From the NCBI GenBank assembly GCA_001303245.1, contig LJNS01000034.1, positions 1 to 64,000 on the forward strand: a stretch of DNA of 64,000 bases, in the 5' to 3' direction. Shown one piece after another: positions 33,565 through 43,306 of this stretch. This DNA is from Gammaproteobacteria bacterium SG8_30 (lineage in GTDB: Bacteria; Pseudomonadota; Gammaproteobacteria; Steroidobacterales; Steroidobacteraceae). A model generated the notes under the pieces. It had not been told where the DNA came from. It was given only the letters and a program-made list of their open reading frames with translations, and made no database searches. Both the position numbers and the translations under genes were made by a program. How positions within the stretch are numbered: the first letter of the stretch is position 1; every line of letters begins with the position of its first letter.

Positions 33565-34626
33565 TCAGGCCGACGCAGGCGCCGATCTGCCGGACGACTC
33601 CCCCTCGCCATGTGCCTGGCCGTGCTTCTTGACCTCATCGAGCCAGAGGTTGTGGTGCTGCTTGGCCCAGCCCTCGTCCACCTCGCCGGACACCATGCCC
33701 TCGAGGGCACCCTCGCTTCCGAGGGTTCCGAGGTAGATGTGCGCGCAAACCGCCGTGATCACGACCAGCGAACCGATGCCGTGTACCACGTTCGCGATCT
33801 GCATGGCCTCCCGCTCGAAGCCCAGGTTCGGGAACAGCAGGAAGAACCCCGAGGCCACGATCGCGAAGCCGCCGACCACGAGCAGCCAGTAGTAGGCCTT
33901 CTCGCCGGCATTGCAGAAGCCGGCCGGCGGGTGCGAGCCGTCGAAGAAGCCACCGAGCTGCTTGAACCACTGCCGGTCTTGCGCCTCGAAGACGTTGTGC
34001 TTGAACCACTTGACTACCATCACGACGAGGCCCGCGGTAAAGAACAGCGCCAGGTAGTCGTGCACCGGCTTCGCAAAGTTCGCCCAGGCCGCAAAGCCTT
34101 CCGCACCCATGATCGGAATCAGGGCATACCGGCCCCAGAGCAGCGACAGGCCCGTGATCGCCAGGATGATGAACAGTATCGCCGTGTACCAGTGCAGCAC
34201 GCGATCGAACATTGGCCAGCGCAGCACCGTGCGCCCGGTGCGATGCTCGAGCTTGGCGCCGCCCTTGGTGACCTGGAAGACCACCAGCGCCACGATCATG
34301 CCCACGACCATGATCGCACCGAGCGTCGTGACCGGTCCGTTGCGCACCTCGCGCCAGACCTGCCCGCCACTCTGCACCAGTACACCGGTCTCCTGGCCGG
34401 TCACCGCCGTGTAGCCGGCGGTCCCCTGCCTGACCTCACGCCAGTACTCGGCGCGCGGGTTGGCTTCCTCCGCCTTCTGCTCCTGGGCCTGCGCGCTCGC
34501 CGCGTAGACGTAGCCGGCCAGCGGCGCGACCATCGCCCCGACGGCGATCACGAGCATGCTCCACAGCATCGCCTTGACGCGCCGGCTCAGCTTTGCCGGC
34601 TTGCCCCGTGCTTGGCTCTCGCTCAT
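33565..34626 (-). CDS. fdhC: Formate dehydrogenase gamma subunit (cytochrome b556-type)
   Basis: 353 aa; KGGAKLEHRTGRTVLRWPMFDRVLHWYTAILFIILAITGLSLLWGRY. Confidence 0.9.
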   Translation of the reverse strand: MSESQARGKPAKLSRRVKAMLWSMLVIAVGAMVAPLAGYVYAASAQAQEQKAEEANPRAEYWREVRQGTAGYTAVTGQETGVLVQSGGQVWREVRNGPVTTLGAIMVVGMIVALVVFQVTKGGAKLEHRTGRTVLRWPMFDRVLHWYTAILFIILAITGLSLLWGRYALIPIMGAEGFAAWANFAKPVHDYLALFFTAGLVVMVVKWFKHNVFEAQDRQWFKQLGGFFDGSHPPAGFCNAGEKAYYWLLVVGGFAIVASGFFLLFPNLGFEREAMQIANVVHGIGSLVVITAVCAHIYLGTLGSEGALEGMVSGEVDEGWAKQHHNLWLDEVKKHGQAHGEGESSGRSAPASA

Positions 34627-34669
34627 CAGCTTCTCTCCCGGCCGCCGCCCACCGGGCGGCGACACACAG

Positions 34670-34873
34670 TCAGCGGTCCGTCTGGCTCATCGCGAAGCGT
34701 TCCTGCAGCGCCTCCTTGGCCTCGGGTGTCGCGTGCTTCGCAAGCAGTGGATCGCGGTCACCCTTGTACACGCCCGGCTCGTAGACCGTCGGCGTGACCG
34801 ACTCCCCGCAACCGGCCAGGGCCACCACAGCCACGGCCAGGCAGGCCGCTCCCATCACTCTCAGGCTCTTCAT
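34670..34873 (-). CDS. Small lipoprotein in FDH operon
   Basis: 67 aa; lipobox ALAGC. Confidence 0.65.
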   Translation of the reverse strand: MKSLRVMGAACLAVAVVALAGCGESVTPTVYEPGVYKGDRDPLLAKHATPEAKEALQERFAMSQTDR

Positions 34874-34895
34874 GAGTCTCGCTCCGTTGCGACGG

Positions 34896-35486
34896 TCAGA
34901 CGTCCTCCTGGTAGGCCTTTTCCCAGCCCCAGCTCTGCGGCCGCGTGCCGCGCTTCATGATGCGCTCGCGGTAGATGTCGGCCACCATGTCGCCGTCGCC
35001 GGCGAGCAGCGCCTTGGTCGAGCACATCTCGGCACAGAGCGGCAGCTTGCCTTCCGCGATGCGGTTGCGGCCGTACTTCTCGATCTCCTGCTCGGAGTTG
35101 TCGGCCGGTGGGCCGCCCGCGCAGAACGTGCACTTGTCCATCTTGCCGCGGACGCCGAAGGCCTCCTTCTGCGGGTACTGCGGCGCCCCGAAAGGACAGG
35201 CATAGAAGCAGTAGCCGCAGCCGATGCACAGGTCCTTGTCGTGCAGCACGATGCCGTCGTCGGTCGTGTAGAAGCAGTCGACGGGACACACCGCCGAGCA
35301 GGGCGCGTCGGTGCAGTGCATGCAGGCCACCGAGATCGACTTCTCGCCCGGAACACCGTCCTCGAGCGTCACCACCCGCCGGCGGTTCACGCCCCACGGT
35401 ACGTCGTGCTCGTTCTTGCACGCCGTCACGCAGCCGTTGCACTCGATGCAGCGCTCGGAGTCACACAGGAATTTCATGCGGGCCAT
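34896..35486 (-). CDS. fdhB: Formate dehydrogenase beta subunit (4 [4Fe-4S])
   Basis: 196 aa; CIECNGCVTACKNEHDVPWGVNRRRV, CMHCTDAPCSAVCPVDC. Confidence 0.93.
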   Translation of the reverse strand: MARMKFLCDSERCIECNGCVTACKNEHDVPWGVNRRRVVTLEDGVPGEKSISVACMHCTDAPCSAVCPVDCFYTTDDGIVLHDKDLCIGCGYCFYACPFGAPQYPQKEAFGVRGKMDKCTFCAGGPPADNSEQEIEKYGRNRIAEGKLPLCAEMCSTKALLAGDGDMVADIYRERIMKRGTRPQSWGWEKAYQEDV

Positions 35487-35499
35487 GATCGATCGCCTC

Positions 35500-38388
35500 C
35501 TAGGCTGCAGTGATCTTGCACAACGAGGCCTTGGTTTCCTGCATCGCGGTCACCGAGTCGTAGCCATAGGTGAACGCGGTGTTGGCAGCCTCCCCTCGCA
35601 CGTAGGGCGCAGCGCCCTCCGGATACTTGTCTAACAGGTCCTTGCCCTCGTACCAGCCGCCGAAGTGGAAGGGCGTGAACACCACACCCTTGCCCACGCG
35701 GCGGGTGAGCATGGCCTTCACCTTGATCCGCGCGCCTTCCGGGCTCTCGAGCCAGACCCACTGTCCGTCCTTGACGCCCACGTCGTTGGCGTCCTTGGGA
35801 TTGATCTCGACGAACATGTTCTGCTGCAGCTCGGCGAGCCACGGGTTGGAGCGGGTCTCCTCGCCGCCCCCCTCGTACTCGACCAGCCGCCCGCTGGTGT
35901 GAATCAGCGGGAACTCGCCCGAGTAGTCCTTCGCCTGGATCGACGCGTAGCGCGTCGGCAGGCGCCAGAAGCGCTTGCGGTCCTCGTAGGTCGGGTACTT
36001 GGCCACGAGGTCGTAGCGGGCGGTGTAGAGCGGCTCGCGGTGAATGGGCACCGGGTCCGGGAAGTTCCAGACGATGCAACGGGCCCGGGCGTTGCCGAAG
36101 GGTGCACAGCCGTGCTTGATGGCGACGCGCTGGATACCGCCCGACAGGTCGGTCTTCCAGTTCTTGCCCTCGGCGGCCTTCTTTTCGTCGTCCGTCAGGT
36201 CGTTCCACCAGCCGAGCTGCTTGAGCATGTCGGCGGTGAACTCCGGGTACCCGTCCTTGATCTCCGAGCCCTCGCTCCACGAGCCGTCGGCGAGCAGGTT
36301 CTTTCCCTGGTACTCGACGCCGAACCGCGCGCGGAAGGTCAGGCCGCCCTCCGCCACCGGCTTGCTGGTGTCGTAGAGCACCGGCGTGCCGGGGTGTTTC
36401 ATCTCCGGCGTGCCCCAGGCAGGCCACGGCAGTCCGTAGTAGTCGCCGTCGCAGGGCCCGCCCTCGGCCTTCAGCGTGGTCGTGTTGAAGGTGTGCTTGT
36501 TCTCCATGTGGAGTTTCAGCCGCTCGGGGCTCTGGCCCGTATAGCCGATGGTCCACATGCCGCGGTTGATCTCGCGCAGGATGTCCTCGATCAGCGGCTC
36601 CTCGCCGTTCACCTGGATGTTCTTGAAGAGCTCCTTCTCGAAGCCGAGCTTCTTCGCGAACTTGTACATGATGGTGTGGTCCGGCAGCGACTCGAACAGC
36701 GGGTCGATGACCTTCTCGCGCCACTGCAGCGAGCGGTTGGAGGCCGTGACCGAGCCGTAGGTCTCGAACTGCGTGCAGGCCGGCAGCAGGTAGATGCCGT
36801 CCTGGCGGTCCGGCAGCACGGCCGTGTGCGTCGGATAGGGATCGACGACGACCAGCAGCTCGAGGGCCTCCATGGCCTTCTTCATCTCCGGGCCGCGGGT
36901 CTGGCTGTTCGGCGCGTGGCCCCAGAGGAACATCGCCTTGATGGAGTCCTTCTGCGCGATGTTCTCGCCGGGCTCATTCACGCCGTCGATCCAGCGCGAC
37001 ACCGTGATGCCGCGCAGGAACATGGACGGGGTCTCGGCGCCGCCTTCCTCGTAGCTCGCCTGGTCGAAGCGTGACTTGACCCAGTCGAAGTCGAGGTCCC
37101 AGACGCGCGCCCAGTGCTTCCAGGAGCCTTCCGCGAGGCCGTAGTAGCCCGGCAGCGTGTCGGCCAGCACCCCGAGGTCCGTCGCGCCCTGCACGTTGTC
37201 GTGGCCGCGGAAGATGTTGGCGCCGCCGCCCTCCTTGCCGACGTTGCCGAGCGCCAGCTGCAGCACGCAGTAGGCGCGGGTATTGTTGTTGCCGATGGTG
37301 TGCTGGGTCCCGCCCATGCACCAGACGATGGTGCCCGGCCGGTTCTCGGCCATGGTCTGCGCCGCGCGCTTGACCTCGGCCTCCGGCACGCCGGTGACGT
37401 CCTCGACGACCTTCGGCGTCCAGTTCGCCACTTCCTTGCGGACTTCGTCGAGGCCGAACACGCGCTGGTTGACGTACTCCTTGTCGACCCAGTCGTTCTC
37501 GAAGATGTGCCACAGCATGCCCCAGATCAACGGGACGTCGGTGCCGGGCCGGATCCGCAGGTACTGGTCGGCGTGGGCGGCCGTGCGCGTGAAGCGCGGG
37601 TCGACCACGATCAGCTTCGAGCCGTTCTCCTTGCCGCGCAGCACATGCTGCATCGAGACCGGGTGCGCTTCGGCGGCGTTGCTGCCGATGAAGAACATGG
37701 CCTTGCAGTTGTGCATGTCGTTGTAGGAGTTGGTCATTGCGCCGTAGCCCCAGGTGTTCGCAACACCGGCCACGGTGGTCGAGTGGCAGATGCGCGCCTG
37801 GTGGTCGACGTTGTTCGTCCCCCACATCGCCGCAAACTTGCGGTACAGGTAGGCCTGCTCGTTGTTGAACTTGGCCGAGCCGAGCCAGTAGACCGAGTCC
37901 GGGCTCGCCTTCTCGCGGATCTCGAGCAGCTTGTCGCCGATCTCGTCGATCGCGGTGTCCCAGGACACCTTCTGCCACTTGCCGCCGACGAGCTTCATCG
38001 GGTACTTGAGCCGCCGCTCGCCGTGGCCGTGCTCGCGGACCGAGGCGCCCTTGGCACAGTGCGCGCCGAGATTGAACGGCGAGTCGAAGTCGGGCTCCTG
38101 GCCCGTCCAGACGCCGTCCTGGACCTCGGCAACGACGCCGCAGCCCACGGAGCAGTGGGTGCACACGGACTTCTTGAGGACGGTGTCGCCGTCCGCGGCC
38201 GCAGCAGTGGCCGCGTCCGCGCGGCGCATCATGCGCGTCGGTAACCCGACCGCGATCGCGGCGCCGCCTGCCGCCAGGCCCGTGCCCTGCAGGAAGGCGC
38301 GACGGTCGACCGTTCGTCCGAGCAGCCCTCGCTTCTCGGTAGCAACCGGCTCATGGGTGTCGAGGTTTCTCTTCTTGACCAGCTTCAT
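35500..38388 (-). CDS. fdhA: Formate dehydrogenase alpha subunit, molybdo/tungsto-bis-PGD, cysteine type, Tat-like leader
   Basis: 962 aa; CTHCSVGCG, RICHSTTVAGVANTWGYGAMTN. Confidence 0.95.
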   Translation of the reverse strand: MKLVKKRNLDTHEPVATEKRGLLGRTVDRRAFLQGTGLAAGGAAIAVGLPTRMMRRADAATAAAADGDTVLKKSVCTHCSVGCGVVAEVQDGVWTGQEPDFDSPFNLGAHCAKGASVREHGHGERRLKYPMKLVGGKWQKVSWDTAIDEIGDKLLEIREKASPDSVYWLGSAKFNNEQAYLYRKFAAMWGTNNVDHQARICHSTTVAGVANTWGYGAMTNSYNDMHNCKAMFFIGSNAAEAHPVSMQHVLRGKENGSKLIVVDPRFTRTAAHADQYLRIRPGTDVPLIWGMLWHIFENDWVDKEYVNQRVFGLDEVRKEVANWTPKVVEDVTGVPEAEVKRAAQTMAENRPGTIVWCMGGTQHTIGNNNTRAYCVLQLALGNVGKEGGGANIFRGHDNVQGATDLGVLADTLPGYYGLAEGSWKHWARVWDLDFDWVKSRFDQASYEEGGAETPSMFLRGITVSRWIDGVNEPGENIAQKDSIKAMFLWGHAPNSQTRGPEMKKAMEALELLVVVDPYPTHTAVLPDRQDGIYLLPACTQFETYGSVTASNRSLQWREKVIDPLFESLPDHTIMYKFAKKLGFEKELFKNIQVNGEEPLIEDILREINRGMWTIGYTGQSPERLKLHMENKHTFNTTTLKAEGGPCDGDYYGLPWPAWGTPEMKHPGTPVLYDTSKPVAEGGLTFRARFGVEYQGKNLLADGSWSEGSEIKDGYPEFTADMLKQLGWWNDLTDDEKKAAEGKNWKTDLSGGIQRVAIKHGCAPFGNARARCIVWNFPDPVPIHREPLYTARYDLVAKYPTYEDRKRFWRLPTRYASIQAKDYSGEFPLIHTSGRLVEYEGGGEETRSNPWLAELQQNMFVEINPKDANDVGVKDGQWVWLESPEGARIKVKAMLTRRVGKGVVFTPFHFGGWYEGKDLLDKYPEGAAPYVRGEAANTAFTYGYDSVTAMQETKASLCKITAA

Positions 38389-38442
38389 CGCTGTGTCTCC
38401 TGGTGGCAGTGTTCCGGACGCGGCAAGTGCGCCCGCGTTCCG

Positions 38443-38649
38443 TCAGAAACGGGCCTTGTCGTAGTACTTCGAGACGTGGGGAGTCACGCGGTAGCCTTTC
38501 GGCTGGACTTCCGCCACGGTCTCGGCCACGGCTGTCCCGGAGGCCCCGGCTGCCGCCGTCCCCGTCGCGGCCGCGACGCCGCCCGCGATGGCGACATTGC
38601 GCAGGAAGCTGCGCCGGCTTTGGTCAAGATCGCGCGATTTACGACTCAT
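38443..38649 (-). CDS. Small Tat-signal protein of formate dehydrogenase operons
   Basis: 68 aa; SRRSFLRNVAIAGGVAAATG Tat motif. Confidence 0.8.
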   Translation of the reverse strand: MSRKSRDLDQSRRSFLRNVAIAGGVAAATGTAAAGASGTAVAETVAEVQPKGYRVTPHVSKYYDKARF

Positions 38650-38711
38650 CTGTCTGCTTCCTCTGTGTGCGCCCGAAGTCGCATGCCCGGGCGATTGCTC
38701 CCAAACTTCTA

Positions 38712-39383
38712 TCAGGAATCCCTCGCCGGCGTCGTGCCGGCCGCCGGGACGGAAATGTCGAACGCGCGCCGCTCCACCTCGACGAACTGCTCGCCGAGCT
38801 GACCGACGGCCCGGTAGAAATGCGCGGCACCCGACTGCTGCAGGTCACGGAAGAACCGCCCGACCCAGGGCTCGAGGTGGTGCGCGAAGAACTGTTGCTG
38901 CCGTGGCAACGGCACGGACGACTCGCCTGCGATCAGCAGGGACATGACATCGCACAGCGCGGCCGCGTGATCCTCGGGCTCGCTGACGCCCGGCTGCCGC
39001 TCGATGCCCAGCTCGCGCAGGTCCGCACGCAGCCGGGCGAGAGGTTGTTCCATCAGGAACCCCGTCACGTACCAGGAGCCGTAAGGGACCACCTCGCCCC
39101 GGCCGAGGCCGATGAAGAGGTCCTGGTATTCCCCCGCCACGGCTGCCGGCGCCGCGCGCGTCGCGGCGTCACGCAGCATCGTCCAGGAAGCGGCGAGCAG
39201 GGTGCCATCCGCAGGCGCGGGGTCGATGGCCGCCAGGGCCGCCAGCAAGGCCTCGTCCGGCGGTGCAGCCAGGAGGTTGCCCAGCAAGGCATAGACGTTG
39301 GCACGGACCCGGTCCTCCTCGGCCACGACGGTCATGGGCGTCGAGGCCTGGAGGTGTTCCCGGTCGTCGCCGGCCACGAGCAT
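38712..39383 (-). CDS. TorD/DmsD-family molybdoenzyme chaperone
   Basis: MLVAGDDREHLQASTPMTVVAEEDRVRANVYALLGNLLAAPPDEALL; GGGGGAAG Shine-Dalgarno before ATG at 39383 (an upstream ATG at 39413 is also in frame). Confidence 0.82.
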   Translation of the reverse strand: MLVAGDDREHLQASTPMTVVAEEDRVRANVYALLGNLLAAPPDEALLAALAAIDPAPADGTLLAASWTMLRDAATRAAPAAVAGEYQDLFIGLGRGEVVPYGSWYVTGFLMEQPLARLRADLRELGIERQPGVSEPEDHAAALCDVMSLLIAGESSVPLPRQQQFFAHHLEPWVGRFFRDLQQSGAAHFYRAVGQLGEQFVEVERRAFDISVPAAGTTPARDS

Positions 39384-39418
39384 GCGCTTCCCCCGCTGGA
39401 ATCCAACGGACATAACAA

Positions 39419-39434
39419 AGCAAGCTTCGGGCCA
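39419..39434 (-). promoter_or_regulatory. Sigma54 (-24/-12) promoter for torD-fdh operon
   Basis: Minus strand TGGCCCGAAGCTTGCT against consensus TGGCAC(G)N4TTGC(W), correct GG/GC spacing. Confidence 0.75.
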
Positions 39435-39540
39435 TGCCTGCAGGCGAGTAGATCTGACAGATTCCGGAATTGACCGTAGACAGACCCCGTACACGCCAGA
39501 GAGTGAGACATTCTGTCCCAATCAGAGGGCAAAACGTCTC

Positions 39541-41211
39541 TCATTGGCGCCCCTTTCGGGCTTCCTCTGCGAAAAGGTCGCGGACCCGGCAGTCCTCGCA
39601 CATCTGGAGCCGCCGGCGCGACTCCTCGGTCTGGAACATCCAGTGACCGGCCAGCTTCCGGCTCAGGACTTCGAGCATCGACCGCGTCGCGAATGGCTTG
39701 CCGCAGGAAACGCAGCACACGGGCTGCTCCTCGTGCAGCACCCGCGGCTTCTCGCGGGCCTCGACGTCGTAGAGGAACCGGGGGTGCAGCGAGATCGCGG
39801 ACTCGGGGCAGCTGCGCTCGCACAGGCCGCACTGCACGCAGCTCCACTCCCGGAAATTGAGCTGGGGCAGTCCCCTGCCGTCCTGAAGGGCGTTGGTCGG
39901 GCACACCGACACGCAGGCCATGCACAGGGTGCAGGCTTGCGGGTCGGCGCGCACCTCACCGAAGGGCGCGCCGGCGTGCAGGGGCACGCTGCGCTTGTGC
40001 GCGGTCGCCTGGGACCGCAGGTGCTCGATCGCCATGCGCAGGCGCCCGCGTTTGTCGGGCGGCGCGACGCTGGACGCCGGTCGTCGGATCGCATCGCCCG
40101 GCGGGAGCGCGAGCGCCTCGATGGCGTCGCCCGTTCGGTCGGCGTTGACCAGGCGCACGCGACGCTCCTCGAAGCCCATGCCGGCGAGGATCTCGCGCGC
40201 CGTCAGCAGCTCGTCCTGCATGCCCTCGACCACCTGCGCGGGCGTCGCGTCGGTGGTCAGCACGACGGCCGAGTCCGCACCGTAGGCGAGGACCGTGAGC
40301 CACGCGTCGAGGCCGACGGAGCCTGCTTCCTCCACCTGTACCGGCAGTACGCGCTCCGGCATGCGCGCCCCGAGCTCGCCGGCGAGCGCCTGCACCGCGG
40401 AGTCGTCGTGGAACAGGACCAGCGGCGCGCTGCCCCCTGCCTCGCGGTAGGCCTGCAGCATCCGCCGCAGCGCCGCCAGCAGGTCGCTCGCCCGCGGGTA
40501 CGCGTAGGTGATCGCCCCTGTCGGGCAGACGGTGGCGCAGGCACCGCCCCCCTGGCACAGGTAAGGATTGACCTCGACGCGCTCGCCGCGCGACACGATC
40601 GCCTCGGCCGGGCAGGCATCGATGCAGCGGGTACAGCCGCGCTTGCCGCTGCGGCCGTGTGCGCAGATGTCCGGGTCGTACTCGAAGTAGCGGGGTTTCT
40701 CGAACTCGCCCTGCATCTCAGGAAGCGCCTCGAGCACCGGCCCGAGCGCGGCCTCGTCCGGCCCCGGCGCGTAGTAGCCGAGCGGCTTCATGGCCTGCCG
40801 GAGAAGCGGCGTCCGGCCGAGATCGACCACGAGATCGAATCGCTCCACCGGCGGGGCGAGCATCGAGCCCAGCTCGCGGCTGCCATCATCCGAGTCGAGC
40901 GTCGCCACGAAATCGCCGAGCGCCCCGGCGAGGCGCAGGCGTCCGCCGTGCACCACCGGCACCCCGTCGTTCCAGACGACCGACGGCGCGCCGTCTCCGG
41001 GCAGGGCGACAACGGCCGTCATTCCTTCCGGCAGCGAACGGGCTGCCGCGAGCAGCCCCGGTTCGTCCTCGCCGAGCATCAGGCAACGGCCTTGCGAGAC
41101 GAAGCCGACGACGGCGGTCGGCGCCGCGTCGTCGAGCGCGGCATCCGCGAGCGCGACGGCTCGCGCCCGCCCGTCGGCCGTCGCCTCAGGCAGGCTCGGG
41201 TCGGTCGTCAT
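39541..41211 (-). CDS. Multi-4Fe-4S ferredoxin-domain protein of formate dehydrogenase loci
   Basis: 556 aa with several CxxCxxCxxxC clusters. Confidence 0.85.
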   Translation of the reverse strand: MTTDPSLPEATADGRARAVALADAALDDAAPTAVVGFVSQGRCLMLGEDEPGLLAAARSLPEGMTAVVALPGDGAPSVVWNDGVPVVHGGRLRLAGALGDFVATLDSDDGSRELGSMLAPPVERFDLVVDLGRTPLLRQAMKPLGYYAPGPDEAALGPVLEALPEMQGEFEKPRYFEYDPDICAHGRSGKRGCTRCIDACPAEAIVSRGERVEVNPYLCQGGGACATVCPTGAITYAYPRASDLLAALRRMLQAYREAGGSAPLVLFHDDSAVQALAGELGARMPERVLPVQVEEAGSVGLDAWLTVLAYGADSAVVLTTDATPAQVVEGMQDELLTAREILAGMGFEERRVRLVNADRTGDAIEALALPPGDAIRRPASSVAPPDKRGRLRMAIEHLRSQATAHKRSVPLHAGAPFGEVRADPQACTLCMACVSVCPTNALQDGRGLPQLNFREWSCVQCGLCERSCPESAISLHPRFLYDVEAREKPRVLHEEQPVCCVSCGKPFATRSMLEVLSRKLAGHWMFQTEESRRRLQMCEDCRVRDLFAEEARKGRQ

Positions 41212-41704
41212 CGGGATGCCGTTCGTCTGGGGACTCCGGTTCCGCCGCGGAAACGTCGGCGTCGCTGCTGCTGCCTCGCTCCGCGGATTCCGCCATCTGC
41301 TCGAGGCGCCGCGCAGCGCGCTCGAGCTGGTGGCGCATGTCGGCCGTCACGATGTCACCGAGCTTGTCGAAACGGGTGAAGTCCTCGCAGTAGTCGTCCA
41401 GCCCGTCGCACACGTTGAACTTCGGGCTGCGGAACAGCCTGCGCAGCGCCTGCCGACGGAGCACCTCGTCGACGCCCGGGGCAAGAAAGGCGCTGTAGTC
41501 GGAGCTCTCGTCGAGCGAGTCCAGGTCCGGCAAGGGCGGGGGCGCAGCCGCCTCGCCCGGCGGCGGGTCGGCGTCCGCCCGCTCCAGCGCCTGTGCCTCT
41601 TCAGCCTCGGCAAGCGCGGACCGCGCCTCGACCTTGCGCCGCGACCATCGCTCGAGGAATGCCTCCGCCTCAGCCGACCCGGCAGTCTGGTTGTCGTCCT
41701 TCAA
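41186..41704 (-). CDS. DUF3306 family protein
   Basis: 172 aa; FLERWSRRK, DSLDESSDYSAFLAPGVDEVLRRQALRRLFRSPKFNVCDGLDDYCEDF. Confidence 0.85.
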   Translation of the reverse strand: MKDDNQTAGSAEAEAFLERWSRRKVEARSALAEAEEAQALERADADPPPGEAAAPPPLPDLDSLDESSDYSAFLAPGVDEVLRRQALRRLFRSPKFNVCDGLDDYCEDFTRFDKLGDIVTADMRHQLERAARRLEQMAESAERGSSSDADVSAAEPESPDERHPDDDRPEPA

Positions 41705-42225
41705 TCTTCTTTGCTCCCGGTCCAGTCGGTGCGCTTGCGCTTGCGCTTCACTTCCGGCTTGTGGTGCTCGACCACGAAGCGCTCCAGTTGATGGTACACC
41801 TCGGCTGGAATCGCTGCGGACAGCACCTGGTCGTCACCCTCCATGCTCGAGCCGGCTTCGTGCATGTCGGCGGTGACGGATCGCGGCTCGAGCATGCCGT
41901 CCTCCTTGTGGCTGCAGAGGATGAACAACGCGGGCTGACGTCCGACCAGGTTGCTCCAGTAGGCCTCCGTGGCGTCGCGGTAGAGCTCGACGTTCAGCCC
42001 GCCCCACAGGAACTGTTCCTCGTCGTCGGACTTGAGCACCGGCACCGCGCGCGTGTCGCGCCCCGGCAGGTTCTCCCCCGCCACCACGCCCACGGCGTGC
42101 CAGCTCGGCACGTTCCAGCCGCCGCGCGCCACCGTGCGCCGGCCGAGGATGACCGCTACCGGTATGCTGACCCGCGGTCCCGCCACCATGATCGCCGCCT
42201 CCGCCACTGGCCGTTCCGGAATCAT
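41701..42225 (-). CDS. DUF3305 family protein
   Basis: VSIPVAVILGRRTVARGGWNVPSWHAVGVVAGENLPG; overlaps DUF3306 by 4 bp. Confidence 0.82.
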   Translation of the reverse strand: MIPERPVAEAAIMVAGPRVSIPVAVILGRRTVARGGWNVPSWHAVGVVAGENLPGRDTRAVPVLKSDDEEQFLWGGLNVELYRDATEAYWSNLVGRQPALFILCSHKEDGMLEPRSVTADMHEAGSSMEGDDQVLSAAIPAEVYHQLERFVVEHHKPEVKRKRKRTDWTGSKED

Positions 42226-42343
42226 TCTGCACGAGTCGCAACGGCATTGAAGCCCTGATTCGAGTTGAGCGGATGAGCCGGAATGAAATTTGCAGGTCAG
42301 ATGATCGGGGACGCCCCTGGCGAACGGAAGGGAGAGCCGGACC

Positions 42344-43300
42344 ATGGTGACCAGACGAGCCAGCACGACCACCGTCGACGACGCCCGCGGGCTCGCGGCA
42401 GCGGCGCCGGAGCCCCCGCGCTTCATGTCCGTGCGGGAGGTCGCGCGCTACCTCCAGGTCAACGAAAAGAAGGTCTACGCGCTGGTCAACGAGGGCCGCA
42501 TCCCTGCCACGCGCCTGACGGGCAAGTGGCTCTTCCCGCGCGACCTCCTCGACCAGTGGCTGCTCGAGTCGAGCCACGGCGGCCTGCTCACCGACCGCAT
42601 GGTGATCGCGGGCAGCGACGACCCGCTGCTCGCCCGCGCGGTCAACCTGATGGCGGCGGACCTTCAGGGTCGCGCCATCGTGAGTCACGCGGCGACCGGC
42701 ACGCAGCTCGGGCTCAAGCTGCTGGCCGGACGCCGCGCAGACCTCTGCGCGCTGCACTGGGGCCCGGACACCGAGAGCACCCAGCGGCATCCCGCGCTGT
42801 TGCGACCGTACCCCCAGCACCGTGACTGGATCCTCGTCCGCCTGTTCCGGCGGGAGCAGGGACTGATCGTCTCGCCGGGCGTGTGGAGCGCGGAACGCCG
42901 CCTCGAGGAACTGCTCACGCCCGCCGTGCGCTGGGCGGCGCGCCAGGGAGGCGCGGGCTCGAACCGGTTCCTGCAGGAGCTGTTCGCCGAGCACCGGGCC
43001 GATCCGGCCGACCGGCGGGTCACGGCACGGGCGTACTCCGAGCGCGACGCCGCGGCGGCCGTCGCCATGGGCCAGGCGGACGTCGCACCGGGCGCGCGCG
43101 CCGCTGCGACGGAGTTCGGGCTCGAGTTCCGGCCGATCGGCTGGGAGGCGTTCGACCTGGCGCTTTCGCGCGGAATCTTCTTCCGCACGTTGTTCCGCAC
43201 CTTGCTCGAGCAGCTCGGCGGCGACGAGTGCCGCCGCATGGCGCAGCTGCTCGGCGGCTACGATCTCGCGGACCTCGGCAAGCTCGTCTGGTCGCCCTGA
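42344..43300 (+). CDS. One-component regulator: excisionase-type HTH plus PBP-like (substrate-binding) domain
   Basis: 318 aa; FMSVREVARYLQVNEKKVYALVNEGRIPATRLTGKWLFPRDLLDQWL, then PBP-like region. Confidence 0.85.
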   Translation: MVTRRASTTTVDDARGLAAAAPEPPRFMSVREVARYLQVNEKKVYALVNEGRIPATRLTGKWLFPRDLLDQWLLESSHGGLLTDRMVIAGSDDPLLARAVNLMAADLQGRAIVSHAATGTQLGLKLLAGRRADLCALHWGPDTESTQRHPALLRPYPQHRDWILVRLFRREQGLIVSPGVWSAERRLEELLTPAVRWAARQGGAGSNRFLQELFAEHRADPADRRVTARAYSERDAAAAVAMGQADVAPGARAAATEFGLEFRPIGWEAFDLALSRGIFFRTLFRTLLEQLGGDECRRMAQLLGGYDLADLGKLVWSP

Positions 43301-43306
43301 GGCCCC

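Noticed and set aside
35500-38388. Selenocysteine formate dehydrogenase
   Set aside because: ORF is uninterrupted by TGA and has Cys in RICHSTTVAG at the metal-ligand position.
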